A stretch of DNA of 64,000 nt from Cellulomonas xiejunii (GTDB taxonomy: Bacteria > Actinomycetota > Actinomycetes > Actinomycetales > Cellulomonadaceae), in NCBI RefSeq assembly GCF_024508315.1, contig NZ_CP101987.1, positions 2,418,001 through 2,482,000 of the forward strand. Reading direction: 5' to 3'. The position numbers were made by a program, and so were the translations under genes. Shown here in pieces: positions 40,524-49,986 of this stretch. Numbering within the stretch: the stretch's first letter is position 1; each line of letters begins with the position of its first letter. A model generated the notes under the pieces. It was not told the origin of the DNA. It searched no databases and saw nothing but the letters and a program-made list of their open reading frames with translations.

Positions 40524-41641
40524 CGGCCGCTGAGCTTGTCGCGCAGCTTGGCGAACATCCCGGGGTTGGCCGCGGCCAGCCGCGCCTCGGGGCGCTCCTC
40601 GCCGCGGAGCACGGCCAGGCGCCGCAGCAGCTCCGCCTGCTCGTCGTCCGCGGGCGTCGGGACCTGGACCTCGACGTGCACGTGCAGGTCGCCCCGACCT
40701 CCGACGTGCAGGTGACCCACACCGAGACCTCGCAGCGTCAGGACCTGGCCGGGCTGCGTGCCCGGCCGCAGGTCGAGCTCCTGCGGCCCGTCGAGCGTGT
40801 CCATCGTGACGACCGTGCCCAGGGCGGCGGCCGTCATCGGCACCTGGAGCGTCGCGTGCAGGTCGTCGCCGCGCCGGACGAACGTCTCGTGCTTGCGCTC
40901 GCGCACCTCGAGGTAGACGTCCCCCGGGGGACCGCCGGCCGGGCCGACCTCGCCCTGCCCGGTCATCTTGATGCGCGTGCCGGTGTCGACACCGGCCGGC
41001 ACGTCGACCGTCAGGGTGCGCCGCGAACGCACCCGGCCCTCGCCGGCGCACTCGGTGCAGGGCTCGGGGATGACGGTGCCGAAGCCGTGGCACGCGGCGC
41101 ACGGCTGCGTCGTCATGACCTGACCGAGGAACGAGCGTGCGACGCGCTGCACGGACCCGCGCCCGCCGCACACCTCGCAGGTGCGCGGCGACGTGCCGGG
41201 ACGGCAGCACGTGCCACCGCACGTGGGGCACAGCACGGCCGTGTCCACCTGCACCTCGCGGTGCGCGCCGAACGCCGCCTCCGCGAGGTCCAGGTCCAGC
41301 CGGACGAGCGCGTCCTGCCCGCGACGGGCGCGCGGCACCGGACCCCGCGGTGCGCCACCGCCCGCGCCGAAGAAGGTCTCGAAGATGTCCTGGAAGCCGA
41401 AGCCGCCGCCCATCCCGCCGCCCGGGGACGCGGGGTCGGCGCCCATGTCGTAGGCGCGCCGCTTCTCGGCGTTGCCGAGCACGTCGTACGCGCGCGACAC
41501 GTCCTTGAACCGCTCCTCCGCGGCGGGGTCGGTGCCCGCGACGTCGGGATGGTGCTCACGTGCGAGCCGCCGGTAGGCCTTCTTGATCTGCTCGGCTGTC
41601 GCGTCACGCTGGACACCGAGGATCTCGTAGTAGTCGGTCAC
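40520..41641 (-). CDS. dnaJ: Chaperone DnaJ (DnaJ2 type)
   Basis: DnaJ is the J-domain co-chaperone that delivers substrates to DnaK. It has 373 residues: J domain YYEILGVQRDATAEQIKKAYRRLAREHHPDV (HPD motif), a Gly/Phe segment, four CxxC zinc modules (CPTCGGTC, CEVCGGRG, CAACHGFG, CTECAGEG) and two C-terminal beta domains. The GTG at 41641 starts the conserved J domain directly. Being next to hrcA, it is the HrcA-controlled second DnaJ of actinobacteria. Confidence 0.96.
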   Translation of the reverse strand: MTDYYEILGVQRDATAEQIKKAYRRLAREHHPDVAGTDPAAEERFKDVSRAYDVLGNAEKRRAYDMGADPASPGGGMGGGFGFQDIFETFFGAGGGAPRGPVPRARRGQDALVRLDLDLAEAAFGAHREVQVDTAVLCPTCGGTCCRPGTSPRTCEVCGGRGSVQRVARSFLGQVMTTQPCAACHGFGTVIPEPCTECAGEGRVRSRRTLTVDVPAGVDTGTRIKMTGQGEVGPAGGPPGDVYLEVRERKHETFVRRGDDLHATLQVPMTAAALGTVVTMDTLDGPQELDLRPGTQPGQVLTLRGLGVGHLHVGGRGDLHVHVEVQVPTPADDEQAELLRRLAVLRGEERPEARLAAANPGMFAKLRDKLSGR

Positions 41642-41728
41642 GTGGGGTGCTGCTCGCTTCCTGCTCGTGCGTGGGGTGCCCAGGCCCCGGCGCATCGCAC
41701 CGGGCGGCGCGGACGCGGGGCGGACCGG

Positions 41729-42751
41729 TCAGCCTGCAAGGATCCTGGTGAGGTAGCGGGCGACGGCTCGGACCGCCGCCATCGTCTGGGGGTAGTCCAT
41801 CCGCAACGGCCCGACCGACCCCAGGACCGCGACGGACGAGCCGTCCGCACCGTAGCCGCTCGTGACGATGCTGGTCTCGGCGAGGCCCTCGTGCTGCGTC
41901 TCGCGCCCGATGCGCACGGCCACACCCGCCGAGTCCTCGGCCATCTCCGAGAGCAGGCGCAGCAGGACGACCTGCTCCTCCAGCGCCTCGAGCACCGGCC
42001 CGATGGTGTGCGGGAAGTCGGCACCCGCACTGCGGGCCAGGTGGGAGGCGCCCGCGACGATCACGCGCTCCTCGCGCTCCTGCGCGAGGGTCTCCGCGAC
42101 GACGGCGGACACGGACCTGGCCAGGTCGGCGCCGTCGGGCCCGAACTCGTCCGCGAGCGCCTCGAGCGCCACGTCGAGCTCGGCCAGACGCAGACCGGCG
42201 GCAGCGGCGTTGAGCCGCAGCCGCAGCCGCGCGACGACCGACTCGTCGAGGTCCTCGGTGAGCTCGAGCGTGCGCTGCTCGACCCGGCCGGTCGTCGTGA
42301 TGATGACGACGAGCAGGTGGCGCGCGCCGACGGGCACGAGCTCGACGTGCCGCAGCGCCGAGCGGCGCAGCGACGGGTACTGCACGACGGCGACCTGGTG
42401 CGTGAGCTGCGCGATCAGCCGCACGGCCCGGTCCATCACGTCGTCGAGGTCGACGGCCTCCTCGAGCAGCGTCCCGATGGCCCGCTTCTCCGCGGCGGAC
42501 AGCGCCCGCACCCCGGACAGCCGGTCGACGAACTCTCGGTACCCGAGCTCGGTCGGCACGCGGCCCGCGGACGTGTGGGGCTGGACGATGAGGCCGGCCT
42601 CCTCGAGGGCGGCCATGTCGTTGCGGATCGTCGCGGGCGAGACCCCGAGGGCGTGCCGCTCCGCGAGCGCCCGCGACCCGACCGGCTCGCGGGTCGCGAC
42701 GTAGTCCTCGACGATGGCGCGCAGCACGTCCAACCGACGGTCGTCGCTCAT
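41729..42751 (-). CDS. hrcA: Heat-inducible transcription repressor HrcA
   Basis: HrcA binds CIRCE and represses heat-shock operons. It has 340 residues: winged helix [53 protein letters not shown], then a GAF-like dimer domain. A CIRCE element sits 75-101 bp upstream of the ATG, so the operon is autoregulated. The gap to dnaJ is 87 nt. Confidence 0.96.
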   Translation of the reverse strand: MSDDRRLDVLRAIVEDYVATREPVGSRALAERHALGVSPATIRNDMAALEEAGLIVQPHTSAGRVPTELGYREFVDRLSGVRALSAAEKRAIGTLLEEAVDLDDVMDRAVRLIAQLTHQVAVVQYPSLRRSALRHVELVPVGARHLLVVIITTTGRVEQRTLELTEDLDESVVARLRLRLNAAAAGLRLAELDVALEALADEFGPDGADLARSVSAVVAETLAQEREERVIVAGASHLARSAGADFPHTIGPVLEALEEQVVLLRLLSEMAEDSAGVAVRIGRETQHEGLAETSIVTSGYGADGSSVAVLGSVGPLRMDYPQTMAAVRAVARYLTRILAG

Positions 42752-42786
42752 GTCGCTCCCTCCGTCCCCGGGTCCACACCGTCCGT

Positions 42787-42808
42787 GCGACCACGTGCAC
42801 GTGGTCGC
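42787..42808 (-). repeat. 22-bp perfect palindrome in the hrcA leader
   Basis: The 22 bases are a perfect dyad with half-site GCGACCACGTG. It lies between CIRCE and the hrcA start, 36 nt before the ATG. It could fold as a hairpin in the mRNA or serve as a second protein-binding site. Neither role is established. Confidence 0.7.
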
Positions 42809-42825
42809 CTCACGGGCGGCCCGAT

Positions 42826-42852
42826 GTAGCACTCACCCGGACCGAGTGCCAA
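42826..42852 (-). promoter_or_regulatory. CIRCE element
   Basis: GTAGCACTC, nine spacer bases (42835-42843), then GAGTGCCAA match the consensus TTAGCACTC-N9-GAGTGCTAA with the exact spacer. It overlaps a TAGAAT -10 box (42857-42852, minus strand) in front of hrcA. HrcA binding here would repress hrcA-dnaJ-rsmE. Confidence 0.92.
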
Positions 42853-42857
42853 TTCTA
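42852..42857 (-). promoter_or_regulatory. -10 box of the hrcA promoter
   Basis: TAGAAT on the minus strand abuts the CIRCE element. Transcription would begin inside CIRCE. I see no clear -35 box. Confidence 0.55.
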
Positions 42858-42922
42858 CGCGGTCCCCCGGTGGAGCCGGGGCGGCACCGCGCGTCGCCCG
42901 TGGAGCAGGGCGCACGACCTCC

Positions 42923-42928
42923 TAGAGT
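42923..42928 (+). promoter_or_regulatory. -10 box for the DUF3097 gene
   Basis: TAGAGT is followed by 6 nt and the GTG at 42935, which implies a leaderless mRNA. No ribosome-binding site is present. Confidence 0.5.
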
Positions 42929-42934
42929 GCCCGC

Positions 42935-43804
42935 GTGACCGTCGACCGATACGGCCGCGACGTGCTCTCGAGCAGCAGCGCCGCCTCCCGTCCCACCCAC
43001 CACCGTCCTGCGCGCGCGTCGCGCGAGCAGCCGGCCGAGCGCGGTCTGGTCGTCGAGGACGTGGAGACCGGGTGGGTCGGCGCGGTCGTGCGGGTCGAGA
43101 AGTCCGGCGGCCTGCACGTGGTCGTGCTCGAGGACCGGCGTGGTCGGACGCGCACCTTCCGGCTCGGTCCCGGGTTCTGGGTCGACGGTCAGCCGGTCGT
43201 CCTCACGGCGCCGGTGACCAGCCGGGCACCCGTGCGACCGACGCGCACCGCGTCGGGTTCGGTCGCCGTGCCCGACGCACCCGCGCGGGTGGCCCGGGGC
43301 TCGCGCATCTGGGTCGAGGGCAAGCACGACGCCGAGCTCGTCGAGAAGGTGTGGGGCGACGACCTGCGCGTCGAGGGTGTCGTCGTCGAGCTCCTCGACG
43401 GCGTGGACCACCTGGCCGACGCGCTGCGCGACTTCCGGCCGGCGCCCGACCGGCGCGTGGGCGTGCTCGTCGACCACCTGGTGCCCGGGTCCAAGGAGAG
43501 CCGCCTCGCCGAGGAGGCGCTGCGCACGGTCCCCGCGGGCACGGTGCGCGTGCTGGGGCACCCGTACGTCGACGTCTGGCAGGCCGTGCGCCCCGAGCGC
43601 GTGGGGCTGGCGGCGTGGCCGACGATCGAGCGCGGGACGGAGTGGAAGCGCGGGATCCTGCGCGAGCTCGGGTGGCCGGCGGACGAGCAGGCCGACGTGG
43701 CGCGCGGGTGGCAGCGGATCCTGCGCTCGGTGCGGTCGTACGCGGACCTCGAGCCCAGCCTGCTGGGTCGTGTCGAGGAGCTCATCGACTTCGTCACTGC
43801 CTGA
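42935..43804 (+). CDS. DUF3097 family protein
   Basis: The product has 289 residues. A polar N-terminus (about 35 residues) is followed by GLVVEDVETGWVGAVVRVEKSGG and then a Toprim-like region: SRIWVEGKHDAELVEKVWGDDLRVEGVVVELLDGVDHL, VGVLVDHLVPGSKESRLAEE and HPYVDVWQAVRP. The EGKHDAELVEK / DHLVPGSKE pattern suggests a nucleic-acid enzyme fold. The family is conserved in actinobacteria and uncharacterised. It diverges from hrcA and is followed by a strong terminator. Confidence 0.85.
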   Translation: MTVDRYGRDVLSSSSAASRPTHHRPARASREQPAERGLVVEDVETGWVGAVVRVEKSGGLHVVVLEDRRGRTRTFRLGPGFWVDGQPVVLTAPVTSRAPVRPTRTASGSVAVPDAPARVARGSRIWVEGKHDAELVEKVWGDDLRVEGVVVELLDGVDHLADALRDFRPAPDRRVGVLVDHLVPGSKESRLAEEALRTVPAGTVRVLGHPYVDVWQAVRPERVGLAAWPTIERGTEWKRGILRELGWPADEQADVARGWQRILRSVRSYADLEPSLLGRVEELIDFVTA

Positions 43805-43827
43805 CGGCGACGTCGGGTCCGAACGCG

Positions 43828-43860
43828 ACGCGGGGCCCGTCCGGCGGACGGGCCCCGCGT
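43828..43860 (+). terminator. Bidirectional terminator
   Basis: A perfect 15-bp stem (43828-43842 with 43846-43860, first arm ACGCGGGGCCCGTCC) closes a 3-nt loop. It lies between convergent genes. Confidence 0.85.
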
Positions 43861-43874
43861 GCTGGGTGATGAGG

Positions 43875-44885
43875 TCAGGCGGCGATCTGGCCGTTCGTCA
43901 GCCGCCGGTACGCGTAGACGGTCAGCAGCGCGCCCACGGGCAGGGACACGAGCACGCCGATGCCGCACACCGCGGTGCCGATCCAGCTGACGACCGCCAC
44001 GAGGAGGTACACGAGGATGCCCGTGCCGAGGTCACGCGTCTGGAGCGCGACGCTCGTGCGGATGGCGTCGATCGGTCCCTCGTTGCGGTCGACGATCGCG
44101 ACGACCGCGTAGAACACGAAGAAGCCCACGACCACGAACGCGAGCTGACCGATGATCGGGATGAAGCTCGCGAGGAGCCCGACGCCACCGAGGATGAGTG
44201 CGAGGAGCAGCAGGCTGCGGGCGTGGGAGGTGTCGAACAGGTCCCCGACGGAGATCGGCTGGCCGCCGGCCACCTTGAGCCCCGCCTTGATGAACGCCGC
44301 GCTGAAGAGCACCAGCAGGAGCACCATGAGCGCGATGAAGATCGCGATGCCGATCGACGCGCCCAGCCCCGCGGCAGCCCCGGCCACGCCGTCGGCGTTG
44401 CTCGTGACGGCGGCGACCCCGCCCACGAGCCCCAGGCCGATGAAGCCCACCACCAGGATGACGGCGAACCAGGCGAGCCCGCCCAGCACGAACGCCGCCC
44501 AGTTCTGACCGAACTTGGTGAAGGCCCACGAGAAGCCGGCACCGATGTCGACCTGTCCGGGCGCCGGCGCGTACGGCTGCCCGTACGGCTGCTGGCCGCC
44601 CGGCTGCCCGTAGGGCGACGCGGGCGGCGGGTAGCCCGGCTGGCCTGCAGGCTGCCCGTACGGCGACGCGGGCGGCGGGTAGCCCGGCTGGCCACCGGGC
44701 GCGCCGTGCGGGGGCGGGGGGTACGCGCCGGGCTGTGCGCCGGGCGTCCCGTACGGGGGCGGTGCGCTGCCCTCGGCGGGCGGGGGCGGCGGGACGTCGC
44801 CCGAGGGCTGCCCGAAGGCGGGCGGGGGCGGCGGGACGCTCGGGTCGTCGTCGCGCGGCGGGGTCCCGCCGGGGTTCTCGCTCAT
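43875..44885 (-). CDS. Multi-pass membrane protein with Pro/Gly/Tyr-rich N-terminus
   Basis: The product has 336 residues. The first 110 are low-complexity (PPPPPAFGQP, PYGQP, PGYPPPASPYGQ) including two tandem 16-residue repeats. Then come about six membrane helices with SWAFTKFGQNWAAFVLGGLAWF and DIGAGFSWAF. A DUF4013- or DUF975-like membrane family is likely. The function is unknown. AGGAGG lies 6 nt before the ATG. A dyad overlaps the probable transcription start. Confidence 0.75.
   Translation of the reverse strand: MSENPGGTPPRDDDPSVPPPPPAFGQPSGDVPPPPPAEGSAPPPYGTPGAQPGAYPPPPHGAPGGQPGYPPPASPYGQPAGQPGYPPPASPYGQPGGQQPYGQPYAPAPGQVDIGAGFSWAFTKFGQNWAAFVLGGLAWFAVILVVGFIGLGLVGGVAAVTSNADGVAGAAAGLGASIGIAIFIALMVLLLVLFSAAFIKAGLKVAGGQPISVGDLFDTSHARSLLLLALILGGVGLLASFIPIIGQLAFVVVGFFVFYAVVAIVDRNEGPIDAIRTSVALQTRDLGTGILVYLLVAVVSWIGTAVCGIGVLVSLPVGALLTVYAYRRLTNGQIAA
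44602..44697 (-). repeat. Tandem 48-bp repeat, two copies
   Basis: Two nearly identical 48-bp units encode GQPGYPPPASPYGQP-type repeats in the disordered N-terminus of the membrane protein. They differ at one inner base and at the last four bases. Variation in copy number between strains is plausible. Confidence 0.8.
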
Positions 44886-44905
44886 TGCAGGCCTCCTGGG
44901 CGCGT

Positions 44906-44929
44906 CTCGGGACGTGGGCACGTCCCGAG
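44906..44929 (-). repeat. Inverted repeat in the leader of the Pro-rich membrane protein gene
   Basis: CTCGGGACGTG and CACGTCCCGAG are perfect 11-bp arms around a 2-nt centre, 21 nt before the ATG and just past a possible -10 box (44938-44933). It may be an operator or an mRNA hairpin. Confidence 0.6.
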
Positions 44930-44932
44930 GTC

Positions 44933-44962
44933 AGCGAATCGAAACGTCTCGCAGGGTGTCAA
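44933..44962 (-). promoter_or_regulatory. Possible promoter of the Pro-rich membrane protein gene
   Basis: On the minus strand a perfect TTGACA (44962-44957) is followed after 18 bp by TTCGCT (44938-44933), a poor -10 box. The inverted repeat described at 44906-44929 would cover the start of transcription. Confidence 0.3.
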
Positions 44963-45089
44963 GGCGCCTCGCCGTGCAGGGACGCGGCCACGCGCACCCG
45001 CCGGTACGCTGCGGACCACGCTCACGGGCGCACCGGCCTGCACGCCGCGGCGCGGTGACGGCACCCCACGACGACCACGGGAGACGCAC

Positions 45090-45467
45090 GTGCCCCACGA
45101 CCCTCGGTCCATCCCGCCCGCACGCACCACGCAGGGCAGCAGCCTCGCCATGGTCGCGCACCTCGGCGGCGTGCTGACCTACCTCTTCCTCGGGTGGGTC
45201 GCCTCGCTGGTGGTCTGGCTCGTGCAGCGCGACCAGGACCCCGCCGTGGCGCGTGAGGCCCGGGTGGCGCTGAACTTCCAGCTCACGGCCCTCATCGCGA
45301 TGGTCGTGCTGCACGTCGTCGAGCACTTCCCCGTCATCGGCGTGATCGGCTGGGTCGGCAAGGTCGCGGTCGGGATCGTGGCGCTCGTGCTGTCGCTCCT
45401 CGCCGCGGCCGCGACGTACCGCGGTGGGTCCTACCGGTACCCCGTCAGCCTCGAGCTGGTCCGGTGA
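45090..45467 (+). CDS. DUF4870-like small membrane protein
   Basis: The product has 125 residues and three or four membrane helices, with LAMVAHLGGVLTYLFLGWVASLVVWLVQRDQDPAVAREARVALNFQLT. The H-x-G and ALNFQ patterns define the DUF4870 (Tic20-like) family. The start is GTG with GGGAG 6 nt upstream. Its stop overlaps the next, related gene by 4 nt. The function is unknown. Confidence 0.85.
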   Translation: MPHDPRSIPPARTTQGSSLAMVAHLGGVLTYLFLGWVASLVVWLVQRDQDPAVAREARVALNFQLTALIAMVVLHVVEHFPVIGVIGWVGKVAVGIVALVLSLLAAAATYRGGSYRYPVSLELVR

Positions 45468-45844
45468 GCGCTGCACCCCCGGCGTGGACGCCGCCCCCGC
45501 CCGCACCGCCGCTGCGTCCCGACGAAGAGCGCACGTGGGCCATCCTCGTGCACGTGCTGCCCCTGCTGGGGCCCGGTTTCCTCGTGCCGCTGGTGGTCTG
45601 GCTGGTGTTCCGCGGCCGCGGGCCCTTCCTCGAGCACCACGCCAAGGAGTCGCTCAACTTCCAGATCACGGCGCTGATCGCGCTCGTGGTGTCCGCCGTC
45701 GTGTGGGTGGTGTCCCTCGGCCTCGTGCCGTTCCTCTTCTTCGGCGTCCTGGTCGCGTGGTTCGTGCTGTGCATCCTGGCGGCCGTCGCCGCCAGCCGCT
45801 GGGAGTGGTACCGGTACCCGGCCACGCTGCGCCTGGTGACCTGA
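45464..45844 (+). CDS. DUF4870-like small membrane protein, second copy
   Basis: The product has 126 residues. After a Pro-rich start it shows EERTWAILVHVLPLLGPGFLVPLVVWLVFRGRGPFLEHHAKESLNFQITALIALVV, the same family as the preceding gene. The two may have arisen by duplication and could form a complex (inferred). The start is the GTG in a GTGA overlap. It converges with hemW, 15 nt apart. Confidence 0.87.
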   Translation: MSAAPPAWTPPPPAPPLRPDEERTWAILVHVLPLLGPGFLVPLVVWLVFRGRGPFLEHHAKESLNFQITALIALVVSAVVWVVSLGLVPFLFFGVLVAWFVLCILAAVAASRWEWYRYPATLRLVT

Positions 45845-45859
45845 CCGGCCCCGCGCCCG

Positions 45860-47098
45860 TCAGCCGACGAGCGCGCGCACGACCGTGTCCGCCAGGAGCC
45901 GCCCGCGCCGCGTGAGCAGCACCCGCCGCGGCCCGTCGGCACCGACGGCGGCGGCCCCGTCCACGAGCCCGTCGGCGACCAGCCCCGCCACGGCCGCACG
46001 AGACTGCGCGGGCACGTCCTGCAGGGGCAGCCCCTCTGCGATCCGCACCCCGAGCATGACGCGCTCGAGCGTCGCGGTGCCTCCGGCCACGATCTCGCGG
46101 CCCGCGGCCGGGCTCAGCCCGCGCGCCAACCGGTCGGCGTACGCCCGCGGGTGCTTGACGTTCCACCACCGGACGCCGCCGACGTGGCTGTGCGCGCCCG
46201 GGCCGATCCCCCACCAGTCGTCGCCACGCCAGTACCCGAGGTTGTGCCGGGATGCGTCGGCGGGCGTCCGCGCCCAGTTGCTCACCTCGTACCAGCGCAG
46301 CCCGGCGGCCGTCAGCAGGTCGTCCGCGAGCTCGTACTTGGCGGCCTGGTCGTCGTCGTCCGGCAGGGTCAGCTCGCCGCGCCGGACCTGCACGGCCATC
46401 CGCGTGCCCGGTTCGACGACGAGCGCGTAGGCGCTGACGTGGTCGACGCCGGTCGCCAGCGCGACCTCCACCGAGCGCCGCCAGTCGTCGAGCGACTCCC
46501 CCGGCGTGCCGTAGATGAGATCGAGCGACACCCGCAGACCGGCGTCGCGCGCCCAGCGCACGACGTCGGGGACGCGCGCCGGGTCGTGCGTCCGCTCGAG
46601 CGTGCGCAGCACGTGGGGCACCGCCGACTGCATCCCGAACGACACCCGCGTGAAACCCGCCGCCGCGAGCCGGGCGAGCCCCTGCGGGGTCACCGAGTCG
46701 GGGTTCGCCTCGGTCGTCACCTCGGCGCCCGGCATCAGCCCCCACGTCGTACGCACCCCGTCGAGGAGGCGCACGAGATCGTCCACCGGCAGCAGCGTCG
46801 GCGTCCCCCCGCCGACGAACACCGTCGCCACAGGGCGTCGGGGGACGCCCGCCCCCTGCAGCACGCGGTCCGCGAGCGCGATCTCCTCCGAGGCCGTGGC
46901 GGCGTACTGCGCCAGGCTCGCACCGCCCCCGAGCTCGGTGGCCGTGTACGTGTTGAAGTCGCAGTACCCGCACCGCACCGCGCAGAACGGCACGTGGAGG
47001 TAGACGCCGAAGCGGCGTGCGTCCGCACCGGTGGCGGCTGAGGCAGGCAGTGCGCCGTCGGGCGGCGCGGGGTCGCCGTCGGGCAGTGCGGGACTCAC
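45860..47098 (-). CDS. hemW: Radical SAM HemW-like protein (heme chaperone)
   Basis: The product has 412 residues. The radical SAM cluster motif is CAVRCGYC in HVPFCAVRCGYCDFNTYT. TVFVGGGTPTLLP, RVSFGMQSAVPHVL, DLIYGTPGESLDDWRRSV and GPGAHSHVGGVRWWN match HemW rather than coproporphyrinogen dehydrogenase HemN. HemW inserts heme into respiratory proteins. The start is GTG, 31 nt after lepA, a common lepA-hemW pairing. Confidence 0.93.
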   Translation of the reverse strand: MSPALPDGDPAPPDGALPASAATGADARRFGVYLHVPFCAVRCGYCDFNTYTATELGGGASLAQYAATASEEIALADRVLQGAGVPRRPVATVFVGGGTPTLLPVDDLVRLLDGVRTTWGLMPGAEVTTEANPDSVTPQGLARLAAAGFTRVSFGMQSAVPHVLRTLERTHDPARVPDVVRWARDAGLRVSLDLIYGTPGESLDDWRRSVEVALATGVDHVSAYALVVEPGTRMAVQVRRGELTLPDDDDQAAKYELADDLLTAAGLRWYEVSNWARTPADASRHNLGYWRGDDWWGIGPGAHSHVGGVRWWNVKHPRAYADRLARGLSPAAGREIVAGGTATLERVMLGVRIAEGLPLQDVPAQSRAAVAGLVADGLVDGAAAVGADGPRRVLLTRRGRLLADTVVRALVG

Positions 47099-47129
47099 GG
47101 CAGGCCGCCCGCGAGCGGGTGCGGCCGCG

Positions 47130-49025
47130 TCACTTCTTCTTCGCGTCCTTCGCGTCCTTGCTGCTGCCCGCGGCGTCCGACGAGAGCGCCGCGATGAAGG
47201 CCTCCTGCGGCACGTCGACCCGACCGATCGTCTTCATGCGCTTCTTGCCCTCCTTCTGCTTCTCGAGGAGCTTGCGCTTGCGGGAGATGTCGCCGCCGTA
47301 GCACTTGGCCAGGACGTCCTTGCGCATGGCCCGGATCGTCTCGCGCGCGATGATCCGCGAGCCGATGGCCGCCTGGATCGGCACCTCGAACTGCTGCCGC
47401 GGGATGAGCTCCTTGAGCTTCGCGGTCATCGAGACCCCGTAGGCGTAGGCCTTGTCCTTGTGGACGATGGCGCTGAAGGCGTCGACCTGCTCGCCCTGCA
47501 GCAGGATGTCGACCTTGACGAGGTCGGCCGCCTGGTCACCCGCGGGCTCGTAGTCGAGGCTGGCGTACCCGCGCGTCTTGGACTTGAGGTGGTCGAAGAA
47601 GTCGAAGACGATCTCCGCCATCGGCAGGACGTAGCGCATCTCGACGCGCTCCTCGGAGAGGTAGTCCATGCCCTGCAGGTCGCCGCGCCGCCCCTGGCAC
47701 AGCTCCATGATCGTCCCGACGAACTCGCTCGGCGTGAGGATCGTCGCCTTGACCATCGGCTCGCGCACCTCGCGGATCTTGCCCGCGGGGAACTCGCTCG
47801 GGTTCGTGACGACGATCTCGGTGTGGTCCTCGAGCGTGACGTCGTAGATGACGTTCGGCGCCGTCGAGATGAGGTCGAGGTCGAACTCGCGCTCGAGGCG
47901 CTCGCGCACGATCTCGAGGTGCAGCAGACCGAGGAACCCGACGCGGAACCCGAAGCCCAGCGCGACGGACGTCTCGGGCTCGTAGTTGAGGGCCGCGTCG
48001 TTGAGCTTGAGCTTGTCGAGAGCCTCGCGCAGCACCGGGTAGTCCGAGCCGTCGATCGGGTACAGGCCCGAGAAGACCATCGGCTTGGGCTCGGAGTAGC
48101 CGCCCAGCGCCTCGGCCGCGGGCTTGGCGTAGTTGGTGACCGTGTCACCGACCTTCGACTGCCGGACGTCCTTCACCCCGGTGATGAGGTACCCGACCTC
48201 ACCGACGCCGAGGCCCTTGGTCGGCACCGGCTCGGGCGACGTGACGCCGATCTCGAGGAGCTCGTGCGTCGCGCGCGTCGACATCATGACGATCTTCTCG
48301 CGCGGGTCGAGCCGGCCGTCGATCACGCGCACGTAGGTCACGACGCCGCGGTACGTGTCGTACACCGAGTCGAAGATCATGGCGCGCGCCGGCGCGCCCG
48401 CGTCACCGACGGGCGGGGGCACGAGCTCGACGATCCGGTCGAGGAGCGCCTCGACGCCCACGCCGGTCTTGCCCGAGACCTTCAGGACGTCGGCCGGGTC
48501 GCCACCGACGAGGTTCGCCAGCTCCTCGGCGTACTTCTCGGGCTGCGCGGCCGGCAGGTCGATCTTGTTGAGCACGGGGATGATCTGGAGGTCGTTCTCC
48601 ATCGCGAGGTACAAGTTCGCGAGCGTCTGCGCCTCGATCCCCTGCGCGGCGTCGACGAGCAGCACGGCACCCTCGCACGCGGCGAGCGAGCGCGACACCT
48701 CGTAGGTGAAGTCGACGTGGCCCGGCGTGTCGATCATGTTCAACGCGTACGGCTGCACGGTCCCGGAGGCGTCCGCGACGCCCCACGGCATGCGCACGGC
48801 CTGCGACTTGATCGTGATGCCGCGCTCGCGCTCGATGTCCATCCGGTCGAGGTACTGCGCACGCATGGCGCGCGCGTCCACGACGCCCGTCAGCTGCAGC
48901 ATCCGGTCGGCGAGCGTCGACTTGCCGTGGTCGATGTGCGCGATGATGCAGAAGTTGCGCAGCAGCTCGGGAGCGGTCGCCGAGGGACGGATCGCCTCGG
49001 CGGCGGTGGCGGACGGGATCGGCAA
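47130..49025 (-). CDS. lepA: Elongation factor 4 (LepA)
   Basis: LepA is a ribosome-binding GTPase that acts on stalled or initiating ribosomes. About 631 residues fits the family. Marks are [19 protein letters not shown] (G1), [14 protein letters not shown] (G2), [10 protein letters not shown] (G3), NKIDLPAA (G4), VSGKTG (G5) and the C-terminal [22 protein letters not shown]. No ATG or GTG lies close to the conserved start. The TTG at 49025 has GGAGA 8 nt upstream and is preferred. The ATG at 49181 gives a long non-conserved tail within 6 nt of the divergent gene. Confidence 0.94.
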   Translation of the reverse strand: MPIPSATAAEAIRPSATAPELLRNFCIIAHIDHGKSTLADRMLQLTGVVDARAMRAQYLDRMDIERERGITIKSQAVRMPWGVADASGTVQPYALNMIDTPGHVDFTYEVSRSLAACEGAVLLVDAAQGIEAQTLANLYLAMENDLQIIPVLNKIDLPAAQPEKYAEELANLVGGDPADVLKVSGKTGVGVEALLDRIVELVPPPVGDAGAPARAMIFDSVYDTYRGVVTYVRVIDGRLDPREKIVMMSTRATHELLEIGVTSPEPVPTKGLGVGEVGYLITGVKDVRQSKVGDTVTNYAKPAAEALGGYSEPKPMVFSGLYPIDGSDYPVLREALDKLKLNDAALNYEPETSVALGFGFRVGFLGLLHLEIVRERLEREFDLDLISTAPNVIYDVTLEDHTEIVVTNPSEFPAGKIREVREPMVKATILTPSEFVGTIMELCQGRRGDLQGMDYLSEERVEMRYVLPMAEIVFDFFDHLKSKTRGYASLDYEPAGDQAADLVKVDILLQGEQVDAFSAIVHKDKAYAYGVSMTAKLKELIPRQQFEVPIQAAIGSRIIARETIRAMRKDVLAKCYGGDISRKRKLLEKQKEGKKRMKTIGRVDVPQEAFIAALSSDAAGSSKDAKDAKKK

Positions 49026-49187
49026 CTCGGCGTTCTCCGGCTTCTGGACGGGTCGGTCGACGGTCGGGCGACGGTGGCGCTGGACGCCGCCGGCGCCCGC
49101 GGGCGTCCGGCGCGGTCGGCAGGATCCCGACGCCCGGAGGCCGACGCCACCCTGTCGGGTGTCGGTGGCGGACCCCACCATGGTCCC

Positions 49188-49925
49188 ATGACGCACGACG
49201 TGGGCGGCGCACCGGTGGCCGTCGATCTCACGACCCCGGATCTGCGGACCCTCGCCGCGCTGCAGGAGGCGTTCCTCGCGTCGGTCGACGAGGTCGACCC
49301 TCAGGCGCGCGTCGCCGCGTGCGGTCGCTGGCGCGTGCGCGACCTCGTCGTGCACCTCGCCCGGATCCACCACTGGGCCGCCGGCCAGGCCCGCCGCCGC
49401 CCGGAGACCCCGTTGGGGCGGGGGCCGTTCGACCTCCACGCGCTCTACGCGACGCAGGCCGCCGAGCTGCGCGCCACCCTCGAGACCCTCGATCCGGACG
49501 CACCCGCGTGGACGCTCGACGACAGCGGCGTCGTGCGCTTCTGGCACCGGCGACAGGTCCACGAGACGCTCGTGCACCTGTGGGACCTGCGCACCGCCGG
49601 AGGGCTGCCGCTGGACGTCCCCGCGGCGCTGTGGGCGGACACGGTCGACGAGGTCGTGCACGTGATGCATCCCCGCCAGGTGCGGCTGGGCCGGTCGGTG
49701 GCGTCGCCCGTGCGGGTCGGGCTCGTCGCGACGGACGCGGCCCGCACGTGGACCGTGCACGCCGCGGACGACGCGCCCACGGCGCCCGTCGCCGAGGTCA
49801 CCGGTCCGGCGGCCTCGCTCGCCCTGCTGCTGTGGGGACGCACGACGGCCGACGACCCGCACCTCGCCGTGGCGGGCGACCGAACCGCGGTGCGCGCGAC
49901 CCTCGGAGGTTCCCTGACCCCCTGA
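49188..49925 (+). CDS. Maleylpyruvate isomerase family (mycothiol-dependent DinB-like) protein
   Basis: The product has 245 residues. A DinB-like four-helix bundle opens [44 protein letters not shown], with possible metal ligands His in [22 protein letters not shown]. The C-terminal half is a SCP2-like MDMPI domain. Family members use mycothiol as a thiol cofactor, which fits actinobacteria. The reaction is unknown. Confidence 0.82.
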   Translation: MTHDVGGAPVAVDLTTPDLRTLAALQEAFLASVDEVDPQARVAACGRWRVRDLVVHLARIHHWAAGQARRRPETPLGRGPFDLHALYATQAAELRATLETLDPDAPAWTLDDSGVVRFWHRRQVHETLVHLWDLRTAGGLPLDVPAALWADTVDEVVHVMHPRQVRLGRSVASPVRVGLVATDAARTWTVHAADDAPTAPVAEVTGPAASLALLLWGRTTADDPHLAVAGDRTAVRATLGGSLTP

Positions 49926-49973
49926 TCTGCTCGTACGCGCAGATATCCCGTGCGTGGCGGGCCGCCGCGGCGC

Positions 49974-49979
49974 TACCGT
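49974..49979 (+). promoter_or_regulatory. -10 box for the methyltransferase gene
   Basis: TACCGT lies 7 nt before the ATG at 49987. Together with the absence of a ribosome-binding site this suggests a leaderless start. Confidence 0.45.
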
Positions 49980-49986
49980 CCGGCAC

